Below, piece after piece: positions 18,391 through 26,998 of a stretch of DNA of 64,000 nt; position 1 is the stretch's first letter, and each line of letters begins with the position of its first letter. The stretch comes from Burkholderiales bacterium. Lineage in GTDB: Bacteria > Pseudomonadota > Gammaproteobacteria > Burkholderiales > Burkholderiaceae_E. Location of the stretch: positions 119,099 to 183,098 of the forward strand of contig JAPLQE010000016.1 of assembly GCA_026399835.1 (NCBI GenBank). The letters are read 5' to 3'. A program made the translations under genes and the position numbers. The notes under the pieces are model-generated. The model was given only the letters and a program-made list of their open reading frames with translations. It made no database searches and was not told the DNA's origin.

Positions 18391-19367
18391 GCGGCACGGC
18401 GGGCAAGACGGCGGGCGGTGTGCTGCTGGTGACCGGCGCCACCGGCTTCGTCGGGCGGGCACTCGTCGACGAGGCGCTGGCGCGGGGTCGGACCGTGCGC
18501 GCCGCGGTGCGGCAGTCGCAGCCCGGCCTGCCCGCGGCCGTGCGCGTCTTCGCGCCCGGCTCGCCGCAGGAGACCGTCGACTGGCCCGCCGCGCTCGACG
18601 GCGTCGATGCCGTCGTGCATCTCGCAGCGCGCGTGCACGTGATGCACGAGTCCCACGGCGATCCGCTCGGCGAGTTCCGTCGCGTCAACGTCGATGCGAC
18701 GGCGGCCCTCGCCGAGGCCGCCGCGCGGGCCGGCGTGCGGCGGCTGGTGTTCGCGAGCTCGGTCAAGGTGCTCGGCGAGGCGACCGCGCCCGGCCGGCCC
18801 TTCGACGACCGCAGCGTGCCCCATCCGCTCGATCCGTACGGCCGCTCCAAGCTCGAGGCCGAGGAGATGCTGCTCGGGTTCGCCGCGGCGGGGCGCCTCG
18901 AGGTCACCGTGCTGCGTCCGCCCCTGGTCTACGGCCCGGGCGTCAAGGGCAATCTCGGGCGGCTGCTGCGATGGGTCGAGGCCGGCGTGCCGCTGCCGCT
19001 CGGCGCGGTCGACAACCGCCGCAGCCTCGTCGGCCTGGACAACCTCGTCGACGCCCTGCTCGCGGTGACCGCGCATCCCGGCGCGCGCAACCGCCGCTTT
19101 CTCGTGTCGGACGGCGAGGACCTGTCGACCCCGGAGCTGGTGCGCCGCATGGCGCGTGCGCTCGGGCGGCCCGCGCGGCTGCTGCGCGTGCCGCCCGGCC
19201 TGCTCGAGGCGGCGAGCCGGTTCGGCGGCGCGGAGTCGGTGCGCCGGCTGCTGGAGTCGCTGCAGGTCGATGCGGGCGGGCTGCGCGAGGCCGTCGGCTG
19301 GCGAGCGCCGCACTCGGTCGACGCGGGACTGGCGCGCCTGGCCTCGGTGGGCCGGGGACGCGCCTAG
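18387..19367 (+). CDS. NAD-dependent nucleotide-sugar epimerase/dehydratase
   Basis: This is a 326-residue extended SDR protein. It has LLVTGATGFVGRALVDEALA (about 13-32) for NAD binding, VVHLAARVHVM, FASSVKVLGEAT, and YGRSKLEAEEML (YxxxK, about 151-162). It resembles the WbpV/GnaB-like group that acts on UDP-HexNAc 4-keto intermediates or epimerises C4. It probably works with the WbpM-type dehydratase at 12.1-14.1 kb to make a deoxy-HexNAc. Substrate is inference. It starts with GTG overlapping the previous stop and overlaps the convergent glycosyltransferase gene by 4 bp. Confidence 0.85.
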   Translation: MSGTAGKTAGGVLLVTGATGFVGRALVDEALARGRTVRAAVRQSQPGLPAAVRVFAPGSPQETVDWPAALDGVDAVVHLAARVHVMHESHGDPLGEFRRVNVDATAALAEAAARAGVRRLVFASSVKVLGEATAPGRPFDDRSVPHPLDPYGRSKLEAEEMLLGFAAAGRLEVTVLRPPLVYGPGVKGNLGRLLRWVEAGVPLPLGAVDNRRSLVGLDNLVDALLAVTAHPGARNRRFLVSDGEDLSTPELVRRMARALGRPARLLRVPPGLLEAASRFGGAESVRRLLESLQVDAGGLREAVGWRAPHSVDAGLARLASVGRGRA

Positions 19368-20293
19368 CCGGTCCGCTCGGTGAGGGGGCCGGGGCCGGAC
19401 GTGCCGCGCAGCCCGTCGGAGATGCCGCGCAGCATCATGCGCAGGTTGTCCCGGCGCGACGCGTGCAGCACGCCGAAGAAGAGCGCGATCTGCGCGAGGC
19501 GCAGGACGTCGGGCACGATCCAGGCGAGCGGGGCGTAGGGCCTGCGATAGAGCACGAGGCTGTTGCGGAACATGAAGTAGTACCGGAACGGCTTGTGGAC
19601 CGGCAGGGTGCGCAGGCGCGGCAGCCGGATCACCACCTTGTGCTCGCCCAGGTGGTGGGACATCCACGCGCCGCAGGCGCCGACCGCCACGAACCCCGAG
19701 TGCGAGGCCCGCAGGAACCAGTCGGTATCCACCATGTCGATGAACAGGCCCTCGTCCATCGGACCGACCGCGTCGAGCGTGGACAGCCGGATCAGCGATC
19801 CCGACGAGATGAGGAAGTCCGAGGCCACCCAGCCGGTCGGATCGTCGCAGTGGATCCTCCGGAAGCTGACCAGGCCGCAGCGCACGAACCACGACTGGCG
19901 CCCGCTGTCGGCGTCGATGTAGCGGGGCCCGACGGCCGACACCCGAAGGCCGGCGGCGCCGGCCTGCGCCTCGGTCCGGAGCAGCTCGGCGACCATGCCC
20001 GGCCGGGGCACGCTGTCCTGGTCGCCCAGGACGACGTGGGAGCAGCCGAGCCGCCTCGCCTCGTCGATGCCGCGGTTGTGGGCCGCGCCGACCCCGGCGT
20101 TGCAGTGCATCGCGATGACGTGCAGCCGCCCGGGCGCCAGCCTCGCGACGGCCGCGCGCACGTCTGCGCTGCAGCCGCCGTTGTCGATGCAGATCACGGC
20201 CTCGACTTCGCTCAGCCACGCCCGCAGCGCCTCGAGCAGCGGCCCGACCTCGGGATGGAACAGGACGACGACCGCCGCGATGTCGCGTGTCAT
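19364..20293 (-). CDS. Glycosyltransferase family 2, rhamnosyltransferase (RfbN/WbbL group)
   Basis: This 309-residue GT2 enzyme reads MTRDIAAVVVLFHPEVG, then CIDNGG, NAGVGAAHNRGI (about 77-88) and VVLGDQDSVPRPGMV (about 97-111). The DQDS form of the metal-binding motif is typical of dTDP-rhamnosyltransferases. WFLRASHSGFVAVG and the H-x-G late motif follow. It is the only gene of this stretch on the minus strand and faces away from the ABC exporter operon, so it is probably transcribed from the shared 353-bp gap at 20294-20646. Confidence 0.88.
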   Translation of the reverse strand: MTRDIAAVVVLFHPEVGPLLEALRAWLSEVEAVICIDNGGCSADVRAAVARLAPGRLHVIAMHCNAGVGAAHNRGIDEARRLGCSHVVLGDQDSVPRPGMVAELLRTEAQAGAAGLRVSAVGPRYIDADSGRQSWFVRCGLVSFRRIHCDDPTGWVASDFLISSGSLIRLSTLDAVGPMDEGLFIDMVDTDWFLRASHSGFVAVGACGAWMSHHLGEHKVVIRLPRLRTLPVHKPFRYYFMFRNSLVLYRRPYAPLAWIVPDVLRLAQIALFFGVLHASRRDNLRMMLRGISDGLRGTSGPGPLTERTG

Positions 20294-20513
20294 CGCCGGC
20301 CGGCGGGCACGGACGCGGCGGTCGGCCCGGCACCTGGGTACCCCGTCCGCGCGGCACGTCCCGCCTGGAATGGGGCGGGGCCGCCGCGGTGCGGGGCAGG
20401 ACCCGCCCGGTCGCGCACGATGTCGTGTTCCACGGCATGCAGTGTAGCCGGTCGTGCGGGCCCGTCAGGCATGCCGGCTCGCGCGGGTCGCGGGCGAGCG
20501 CCCGGTCGGCATT

Positions 20514-20609
20514 GTTATAATTGCGACTCGGTTGCCGTATCGACCACCGACCTCTGCCCGTCTTCGCCGGCACGTGACCGGTTTCAGCAGAGCGTCAGGA
20601 CAGACGCTC
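20514..20609 (+). promoter_or_regulatory. Extended -10 promoter and leader hairpin of the wzm-wzt operon
   Basis: TATAAT (20516-20521) is an exact consensus -10 preceded by TGT, giving the extended TGnTATAAT form, in a GC-rich setting where chance matches are rare. No -35 is needed for that class. The predicted leader is about 120 nt long and contains a perfect stem GAGCGTC-aggaca-GACGCTC (20590-20609) some 37 nt before the wzm ATG. I found no ops/JUMPstart (GGCGGTAG) element. The rest of the gap 20294-20513 is GC-rich with nothing recognisable. Confidence 0.6.
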
Positions 20610-20646
20610 CACCCGTCCCCGCAGCTTCGCCGGGTCCCCCGATCGA

Positions 20647-21465
20647 ATGCACCGCTTCTCGATTTCCCCGAAGGAGATGCTCGGCGCCGCGCTGCGGCAC
20701 CGTGCGCTGATCGCCGCGCTGGTCCGGCGCGAGGTCGTCGGGCGCTACAAGGGCTCGGTCATCGGGCTGCTGTGGTCCTTCGTGAACCCGGTGCTGATGC
20801 TGATCGTGTACACCTTCGTGTTCAGCGTCGTGTTCAAGGCGCGCTGGACCGCCGACAGCGAATCGAAGACCGAATTCGCGATGGTGCTGTTCACCGGGCT
20901 GATCGTCTTCAACGTCTTCGCGGAGTGCGTCAACCGGGCGCCGGGCCTGATCCTCGCGAACGTGACCTACGTCAAGAAGGTGGTGTTCCCGCTCGAGATC
21001 CTGCCGCTCGTGGCGCTCGGCTCCGCGCTCTTCCACACCTGCGCGAGCCTGGTGGTCTGGCTGGTCTTCTACCTCGTGTTCTTCGGCGTGCCGCACTGGA
21101 CGATCGTGCTGCTGCCCCTGATGTTCCTGCCGCTGCTGCTGATCACCCTCGGGCTGTCATGGTTCCTCGCGTCGCTGGGCACCTACGTGCGCGACGTCGG
21201 GCAGGCGGTCGGCATCATCGTCTCGGTGCTGATGTTCCTCTCGCCCATCTTCTACCCCATCTCGGCGCTGCCCGATGCGGCGCGTCAGCTGCTCGCGCTC
21301 AATCCGCTCTCCCCGGCGATCGAGCATGTCCGCGGCGTGCTCGTCTGGGGCGTCCTGCCCGACTGGATCGGGTTCGCGAGCTACCTCGGACTGTCGCTCG
21401 CCGTGGCCTGGCTCGGATTCGCCTGGTTCCAGATGACCCGAAAGGGGCTCGCCGATGTCCTCTGA
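20647..21465 (+). CDS. wzm: ABC-2 type polysaccharide export permease
   Basis: This 272-residue permease has six membrane segments typical of Wzm/KpsM/TagG. The N-terminal cytoplasmic stretch LIAALVRREVVGRYKGSVIG (about 20-39) is a strong family signature, as are LLWSFVNPVLMLIVYTFVFS and FLSPIFYPISALPD (near 198-211). With Wzt it moves completed lipid-linked glycan across the inner membrane. The 11-bp overlap with wzt implies coupled translation. Confidence 0.95.
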   Translation: MHRFSISPKEMLGAALRHRALIAALVRREVVGRYKGSVIGLLWSFVNPVLMLIVYTFVFSVVFKARWTADSESKTEFAMVLFTGLIVFNVFAECVNRAPGLILANVTYVKKVVFPLEILPLVALGSALFHTCASLVVWLVFYLVFFGVPHWTIVLLPLMFLPLLLITLGLSWFLASLGTYVRDVGQAVGIIVSVLMFLSPIFYPISALPDAARQLLALNPLSPAIEHVRGVLVWGVLPDWIGFASYLGLSLAVAWLGFAWFQMTRKGLADVL

Positions 21466-22801
21466 ATGGGCGATCCGCGCCGAGGGCCTCGGCAAGTGCT
21501 ACACGCTGTACGACCGGCCGCAGGACCGGCTGCTGCAGATGCTGTCGCGCGGCCGCCGGCGCTACTCCCGCGAGTTCTGGGCCCTGCGCGACGTCTCGCT
21601 CGACGTGTCGGTCGGCGAGACCTTCGCGATCGTCGGGCGCAACGGCTCGGGCAAGTCGACCCTGCTGCAGCTCATCTGCGGCACGCTCTACCCCACCACC
21701 GGCGAGGTCCGGTCCCGGGGCCGGGTCGCCGCGCTGCTCGAGCTCGGCGCCGGCTTCAATCCCGAGTTCACGGGGCGCGAGAACGTGCACCTCGCGGCCG
21801 CGCTCTATGGGCTGGACACCGCCCAGATCGAGGCGCGCTTCGATCGGATCGCGGCGTTCGCCGACATCGGCGAGCACCTCGACCAGCCCGTCAAGACCTA
21901 CTCCAGCGGCATGTACGTGCGGCTCGCCTTCGCCGTGATCGCCCACGTCGATGCCGACATCCTGGTGATCGACGAGGCGCTCGCGGTCGGTGACGCGGTC
22001 TTCACGCAGAAGTGCATGCGCTTCATCCGGACCTTCCAGAAGACCGGCACGCTGCTCTTCGTCAGTCACGACATGTCGTCGGTGGTCAACCTGTGCCAGC
22101 GCGCGATCTGGCTGGAGCACGGAAAGATCGTGATGCAGGGCACCTCCAAGGCGGTGTCCGAGGCGTATCTGCGGCACACGCTGCAGAGCGTCTACGGCGA
22201 GTCGGCGGATCTGCAGGCCGTGGGCGCCGTCACGCACGAGGCGCCGGCGCAGACCGCGGTCGACACGCCCCCCGAGCCGGAGCCGCATGTCGCACCCGCG
22301 CTCGACTACGGGGCCCGCTACGACGTCACGGACAATCTCGATCAGGCCCGCGGTTTCCACAGCGGCGGCGCCGACCTGGTGTCGATCACGCTCGAGAACC
22401 TCGATCGGCCCGGCGAGCCGGTGTTCGCCGGCGGCGAGCGGGTCCGGGTCGAGGTGGTGGCGCGCGCGAACCGTGCGTTCGAGCGTCCGATCATCGGTTT
22501 CGTCTTCAACGACCGGCTCGGGCAGGCGCTGTTCGGCGAGAACACGCTGCCGTTCACCGACGCGACGCCCGTGGCGGTGGGCGAGGGCGGTTCGCTGCGC
22601 GCCGAGTTCGTCTTCCGGCTGCCGATGCTGCCGAATGGTGACTACGCGGTCTTCGCGTCGGTCGCCGACGGCACGCTGCACGACAACGTCCAGCACCACC
22701 TCCTCCACGATGCGATGCTCGTCAAGGTCTACTCGAGCACCGTGCGCTGGGGGCTGGTGGGGGTGCCTTTCGAACATGTCTCGTTGAGCGTCAGCGAATG
22801 A
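21455..22801 (+). CDS. wzt: ABC polysaccharide exporter ATPase with carbohydrate-binding C-domain
   Basis: The N-terminal ATPase has Walker A GRNGSGKST (about 60-68), the signature SSGMYVRLAF (near 149) and Walker B ILVIDEAL (about 168-175). Residues about 300-448 form an immunoglobulin-like domain (VSITLENLDRPGEPVFAGGERV onward), as in Wzt proteins whose C-terminal domain recognises the modified non-reducing end of the finished O-antigen. This implies that the glycan carries a terminal cap, which fits the methyltransferase genes directly downstream. Linker residues 250-280 are Ala/Thr/Pro rich. ATGA overlaps the next gene. Confidence 0.95.
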   Translation: MSSEWAIRAEGLGKCYTLYDRPQDRLLQMLSRGRRRYSREFWALRDVSLDVSVGETFAIVGRNGSGKSTLLQLICGTLYPTTGEVRSRGRVAALLELGAGFNPEFTGRENVHLAAALYGLDTAQIEARFDRIAAFADIGEHLDQPVKTYSSGMYVRLAFAVIAHVDADILVIDEALAVGDAVFTQKCMRFIRTFQKTGTLLFVSHDMSSVVNLCQRAIWLEHGKIVMQGTSKAVSEAYLRHTLQSVYGESADLQAVGAVTHEAPAQTAVDTPPEPEPHVAPALDYGARYDVTDNLDQARGFHSGGADLVSITLENLDRPGEPVFAGGERVRVEVVARANRAFERPIIGFVFNDRLGQALFGENTLPFTDATPVAVGEGGSLRAEFVFRLPMLPNGDYAVFASVADGTLHDNVQHHLLHDAMLVKVYSSTVRWGLVGVPFEHVSLSVSE

Positions 22802-25725
22802 GCGAACTCGTCAGTCTCTATCGGGCCCATCACGGCAAGGTCTCCGATCGCTGGTCCCTGTATCTCGCCGAGTACGACCGGCTGCTCGCCCCCTGGCGCG
22901 ACCGGCCGGTGCGCCTGCTCGAGATCGGCATCCAGAACGGCGGCTCGCTGGAGATCTGGGGGCGCTACTTCCCGAATGCGACGGCCCTCGTGGGCTGCGA
23001 CATCGATCCGAAGTGCATCGAGCTGCGCTACGACGACCCGCGGGTCAGCGTCATCGTGGACGACGCCTGCACCGATGCCGGCCAGCAGCGCATCGCGGAC
23101 GCCTGCCGCGAGTACGACATCGTCATCGACGACGGTTCGCACCGCTCCGGGCACATCGTCGACGCCTTCGCGCGCTACTTCCCGATGCTCTCGTCCGACG
23201 GCCTCTTCGTGGCCGAGGATCTGCACTGCAGCTACTGGTCCGAGTTCGAGGGCGGGCTGGCCGATCCGGTCTCCTCGATCTCCCTGTTCAAGGCCCTCGC
23301 GGACGTCACCAACCACGAGCACTGGGGCATCCCGCTCGAGCGCCAGCGTTACCTCGACGCATTCGCGATCCGCTACGGCGCCCGCTTCGCCGAAGACGTG
23401 CTCGCCTGCGTGCACTCGGTGGAGTTCGTGAACTCGATGTGCATCGTGCGCAAGCGGCCGGCCGAGTCCAATGCGCTGGGCGCGCGGGTGATCGTCGGGG
23501 AGGACGAGTCGGTCCGGACCGGCGCGCTGGAGTACGCGGGTTCGGTGGCGGCGCCGCCCGACCAGACGGCCAATCCGTGGACCGGCGGACTGCTTGCCGG
23601 CAGCGTGCCGAGCCCGGGCGCGCCATGCCTGCCCGGCACCCTCCATGCGGCACTGGCGCTGGCGCTGCCGTCCGTGCAGGCGCGTATCGACGCGCTCGAG
23701 CGTGCCGTGCCGGCCCGCGAGCGGGCGTTGAGCGACGCCGCCGCACTGAGGCTGCGCGAGAACTTCCAGGTCGAGCAGGAGGTGGCCACGCTGCGCGCCC
23801 ATGCGACCGACCTGGCCAAGCTGGTGACCGTCCGCGACGAGCAGATCGCCGATTTCCTCGTCCAGAACGGCGCGCCCGCGGTGCGTGCCGCGCGGTTCGC
23901 CGAGCGGATCGCCAAGCGCGTGTTCCCGCCCGGCACCCTGCGGCGGCGCCTGTGGGCGGTGGCCCTGCGGTTCGTCGACCACACCTATCGGTACGGCCTG
24001 AGGTCGGCGCTGAGCATTCGCCGTCGCGGCCCCGAGTCGCAGACGGCCCGCCGCGAGCCGATCCCCGAGGGGACACGGGCCTGGCCGGTCGACTTCGCCC
24101 GCTGGATCGAGGCGAACGAGCCCGACGAGGCCGCGTTGCGGGCACAGGCCGAGGCCTCTCCGCCCTACGATGCCGCCCACCCCCTGTTCAGCCTGATCAT
24201 CCCGATCTACAAGGTGCCCGCGCCCGTCCTGGAAGCGACGCTCGCCTCGGTCACGGCGCAGACCTACGGCAACTGGGAGGCCTGCCTGGCCTACGCGGAC
24301 CTCGAGAACGACGCCAACTGGGCGCTGATCGAGGCGCGTGCCGCGCAGGAGCCTCGCTTCAAGGCGGCCCGGCTCGACGAGAACGGCGGCATCTCGCGCA
24401 ACTCCAACGCCGCGCTGGCGCTGGCGCGAGGCGAGTTCGTCGTGCTGCTCGACCACGACGACGAGCTCACGCCGTGGGCCCTGCACGATCTGGCGACCAA
24501 GATCGCCGAGGTGCCGGACGCCGACTTCCTCTACTCCGACAAGGACAGCATCGACGCGGCGGGCAAGCTGCGCCAGAACCCGCTGTTCAAGCCGCGGTGG
24601 AGCCCGGAGATGATGTATTCGGTCAACTACCTGACTCACCTCAACGCGATGCGTCGTTCGGTCGTGGTCGATGTGGGCGGCTGGCGGCCCGAGACGGACG
24701 GCGCGCAGGACTGGGACATCTTCTTCCGCGTCGCGGAGCGCAGCCGCCGCGTCGAGCGGGTCGAGGGCGTCGGCTACCACTGGCGGATCATCGCGGGCTC
24801 GACGGCGACCGGACTGGCGGCCAAGCCGTACGCCGCACTCGGCCAGCTGCGGACGATCGAGGAACGGGTGCGCAGGCTGGCGCTGCCCGCGAGCGTCTTC
24901 CCCAGCCGCGAAAGCGGCTTTCGCCTGCTGTGGCAGATCGCGTCCTACCCCTCGGTCGATCTGGTGCTGCACGGCGCCGGCGATGCGGCCCGCGTCTCGA
25001 GCCTGCTGGCCCGGGTCGTCGAGGAGTCGCAGGGGCTGATCGCGTCGGTGACCTGGGTCCGGTCGGCCGGCACCCCCGGCGGGCTCGCCCGCGACGGGCT
25101 GACGCCGACGGTGCCGGTGACCGAGGTGCCCGTGGCGATCGGCGCCGACCCCACCGAGGCGTTCGCCACGGCCACCCAGGGCGGTCACGCACCGGTGATC
25201 CTGTTCCTCGATGCGTCGATCGATCGCTTCGATTCCGACGCCTTGCGCGAGGTGGTCGGCTGGGCGCTGCTCCATCCCGAGATCGCGTTCGCCGGCGGCC
25301 TGCTGCTGACCGGGCACGACCGGGTGGTCGAGGCGGGTCGCATCGTCGGCAGCGGTCACCGCTCGCTGCCGCTGTTCCGTGACATGCCGCTGCGCCACTG
25401 GGGCGCCTTCGGCGGACCGCTCTGGTACCGCAACGTCAGCGCGGTCTCGCCGGCGGCCTGCGCCTTCAAGCGCGAGGTCTGGCGGCAGCAGGCCCATGCC
25501 GGCCTCGCCTGGGACGAGGCGTTCGTCGCCCACTGCCTGGACGCCGGGCCGCTCGGGCAGCGCGGCATGGTCACGCCGCATGCGCGGTTCTACCTGCCGC
25601 AGCTGCCGGAGGCCGCCGACCTCGAGCTCGATCCCAGCTTCGGCGAGGATCCCTGCTTCCATCCCGCATTCGCCTCCGTGAGCCCCCTGACGCTCGCGGA
25701 CCGGCGCGTGTCCGACCGGCGATGA
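22798..25725 (+). CDS. Fused SAM methyltransferase - GT2 glycosyltransferase
   Basis: This is a 975-residue multidomain cytoplasmic protein. Residues 1-220 are a class I methyltransferase-like domain with LLEIGIQNGGSLEIWGRYF (about 39-57) and IVIDDGSHRSGH (near 111). Residues about 290-350 are heptad-rich, a likely coiled coil. Residues about 462-690 are a GT2 domain (FSLIIPIYKVPAPVLEATL, LLDHDDELTPWAL, SDKDSID, GAQDWDIFFRV). The C-terminal 200 residues look like a second, incomplete GT2 domain (VILFLDASIDRFDSDALRE, YRNVSAVSPAACAFKREVW). It directly follows wzt by an ATGA overlap, so it is a candidate chain-terminating enzyme for the exported glycan. The domains are seen; the role is inferred. 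Confidence 0.85.
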   Translation: MSELVSLYRAHHGKVSDRWSLYLAEYDRLLAPWRDRPVRLLEIGIQNGGSLEIWGRYFPNATALVGCDIDPKCIELRYDDPRVSVIVDDACTDAGQQRIADACREYDIVIDDGSHRSGHIVDAFARYFPMLSSDGLFVAEDLHCSYWSEFEGGLADPVSSISLFKALADVTNHEHWGIPLERQRYLDAFAIRYGARFAEDVLACVHSVEFVNSMCIVRKRPAESNALGARVIVGEDESVRTGALEYAGSVAAPPDQTANPWTGGLLAGSVPSPGAPCLPGTLHAALALALPSVQARIDALERAVPARERALSDAAALRLRENFQVEQEVATLRAHATDLAKLVTVRDEQIADFLVQNGAPAVRAARFAERIAKRVFPPGTLRRRLWAVALRFVDHTYRYGLRSALSIRRRGPESQTARREPIPEGTRAWPVDFARWIEANEPDEAALRAQAEASPPYDAAHPLFSLIIPIYKVPAPVLEATLASVTAQTYGNWEACLAYADLENDANWALIEARAAQEPRFKAARLDENGGISRNSNAALALARGEFVVLLDHDDELTPWALHDLATKIAEVPDADFLYSDKDSIDAAGKLRQNPLFKPRWSPEMMYSVNYLTHLNAMRRSVVVDVGGWRPETDGAQDWDIFFRVAERSRRVERVEGVGYHWRIIAGSTATGLAAKPYAALGQLRTIEERVRRLALPASVFPSRESGFRLLWQIASYPSVDLVLHGAGDAARVSSLLARVVEESQGLIASVTWVRSAGTPGGLARDGLTPTVPVTEVPVAIGADPTEAFATATQGGHAPVILFLDASIDRFDSDALREVVGWALLHPEIAFAGGLLLTGHDRVVEAGRIVGSGHRSLPLFRDMPLRHWGAFGGPLWYRNVSAVSPAACAFKREVWRQQAHAGLAWDEAFVAHCLDAGPLGQRGMVTPHARFYLPQLPEAADLELDPSFGEDPCFHPAFASVSPLTLADRRVSDRR

Positions 25726-25732
25726 CTCCACC

Positions 25733-26998
25733 GTGAAATCCACCTTCAAGCGGATCGCCCGATCGGCATTGCGTCGGGTCGGCCTGGCTCCGATCGGATC
25801 CGTCGTGACCGGCAGCGCGGGCATCTGGGACGGCTACACGCGCGACGCCATGGGGCTGGCGCAGTGGGTCGACTGCGACCGCGCGTCGCTCGAACGGCCC
25901 CAGCAGCATCCCGAGCGCCTCGCGCCCCGCATCGCCGACCGTACATGCAACTGGTACCTGCCGGTCTTCGACAGCCCCTACTACGGCGGCGTGATGACCA
26001 TCCTGCGACTCGCCGCGCAGCTGAAGTCCCGTGACGGGGTGGCGCAGCGATTCCTCATCTGCGGCGCCTGCGACACCGCCTCGCTGGGCGCGAAGATCGG
26101 CGAGGCATTCGCGCCGCTGGCCGGTTCGGAAGTGAGGGCGCTGGACTCCGCGGCCGCGCTCGAGTCGATTCCCGCCGCGGACTACTCGGTCGCCACCCTG
26201 TGGACGACCGCGTTCGTGCTGCTCGGCGTGCGCAACGCGGCCCTGAAGTTCTACATGATCCAGGACTACGAGCCGCTGTTCTATCCGGCGGGGAGCACCT
26301 ATGCGCAGGCGGAGCTCACCTACCGCTTCGGTTTCCACGGCATCGCCAACACGATCGGCGTGCGGGACATCTTCGAGCGCGAGTACGGTGGTCGGGCCGT
26401 GGTGCTGACCCCGAGCATCGACACGACCGTCTTCCGTCCCGGCGAGCCGCCCCCCGCGACCGGGCCGCGGCGGCTGTTCTACTACGCACGGCCGGGCACG
26501 CCGCGAAACGGCTTCGAGCTGGCGGCGGCGGCGTTCCGCATCGTCAAGCGCAGGATGGGAGACGGCGTCGAGATCGTCTGCGCCGGCGCCAGCTGGAGTC
26601 CGGCGGACTATCAGCTCGAGGGCGTGGTCACCACCCAGGGCATGCTGCCCTATGCCGAGACCGGGGCGCTGTACCGAAGCTGCCACGTCGGCCTGGCGAT
26701 GATGATGACCAAGCACCCCTCGTATCTGCCGTTCGAGCTCATGGCCTGCGGTACGCTGGTCGTCTCCAACCGCAACACCGCGAACGACTGGTTCCTCAAG
26801 CACGGCGAGAACTGCCTGCTCGCCCAGCCGACCGCGTCGTGCCTGGCCGAGACCCTGGTCGAGGCCCTGGAGGGGTACGAACGATACGAGCCCGTCCGTC
26901 GACGGGCGGCCGACCTGATCGCGCGCGAGCACGGCGACTGGTCGGCGGCACTCGAGCAGGTGGCTCGCTTCATGCACGATCCGGAGACCTTGTCATGA
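25733..26998 (+). CDS. WsaF-like rhamnosyltransferase (GT4-type)
   Basis: This is a 421-residue GT-B protein with a GTG start 7 bp after the fusion gene. NWYLPVFDSPYYGGVMTILRLA (about 73-94) and FYMIQDYEPLFYPAGSTYAQ (about 173-192) match the Geobacillus WsaF beta-1,2-rhamnosyltransferase group. The C-terminal donor domain has FYYARPGTPRNGFELAA and KHPSYLPFELMACGTLVVSN (glutamate of the EX7E type). dTDP-rhamnose from the rml genes is the likely donor. ATGA overlap with the next gene places it in the exporter operon. Confidence 0.88.
   Translation: MKSTFKRIARSALRRVGLAPIGSVVTGSAGIWDGYTRDAMGLAQWVDCDRASLERPQQHPERLAPRIADRTCNWYLPVFDSPYYGGVMTILRLAAQLKSRDGVAQRFLICGACDTASLGAKIGEAFAPLAGSEVRALDSAAALESIPAADYSVATLWTTAFVLLGVRNAALKFYMIQDYEPLFYPAGSTYAQAELTYRFGFHGIANTIGVRDIFEREYGGRAVVLTPSIDTTVFRPGEPPPATGPRRLFYYARPGTPRNGFELAAAAFRIVKRRMGDGVEIVCAGASWSPADYQLEGVVTTQGMLPYAETGALYRSCHVGLAMMMTKHPSYLPFELMACGTLVVSNRNTANDWFLKHGENCLLAQPTASCLAETLVEALEGYERYEPVRRRAADLIAREHGDWSAALEQVARFMHDPETLS

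Noticed and set aside
20294..20646. ops/JUMPstart element for RfaH control of the glycan locus
   Set aside because: No GGCGGTAG core is present; the only nearby near-match differs at key bases.
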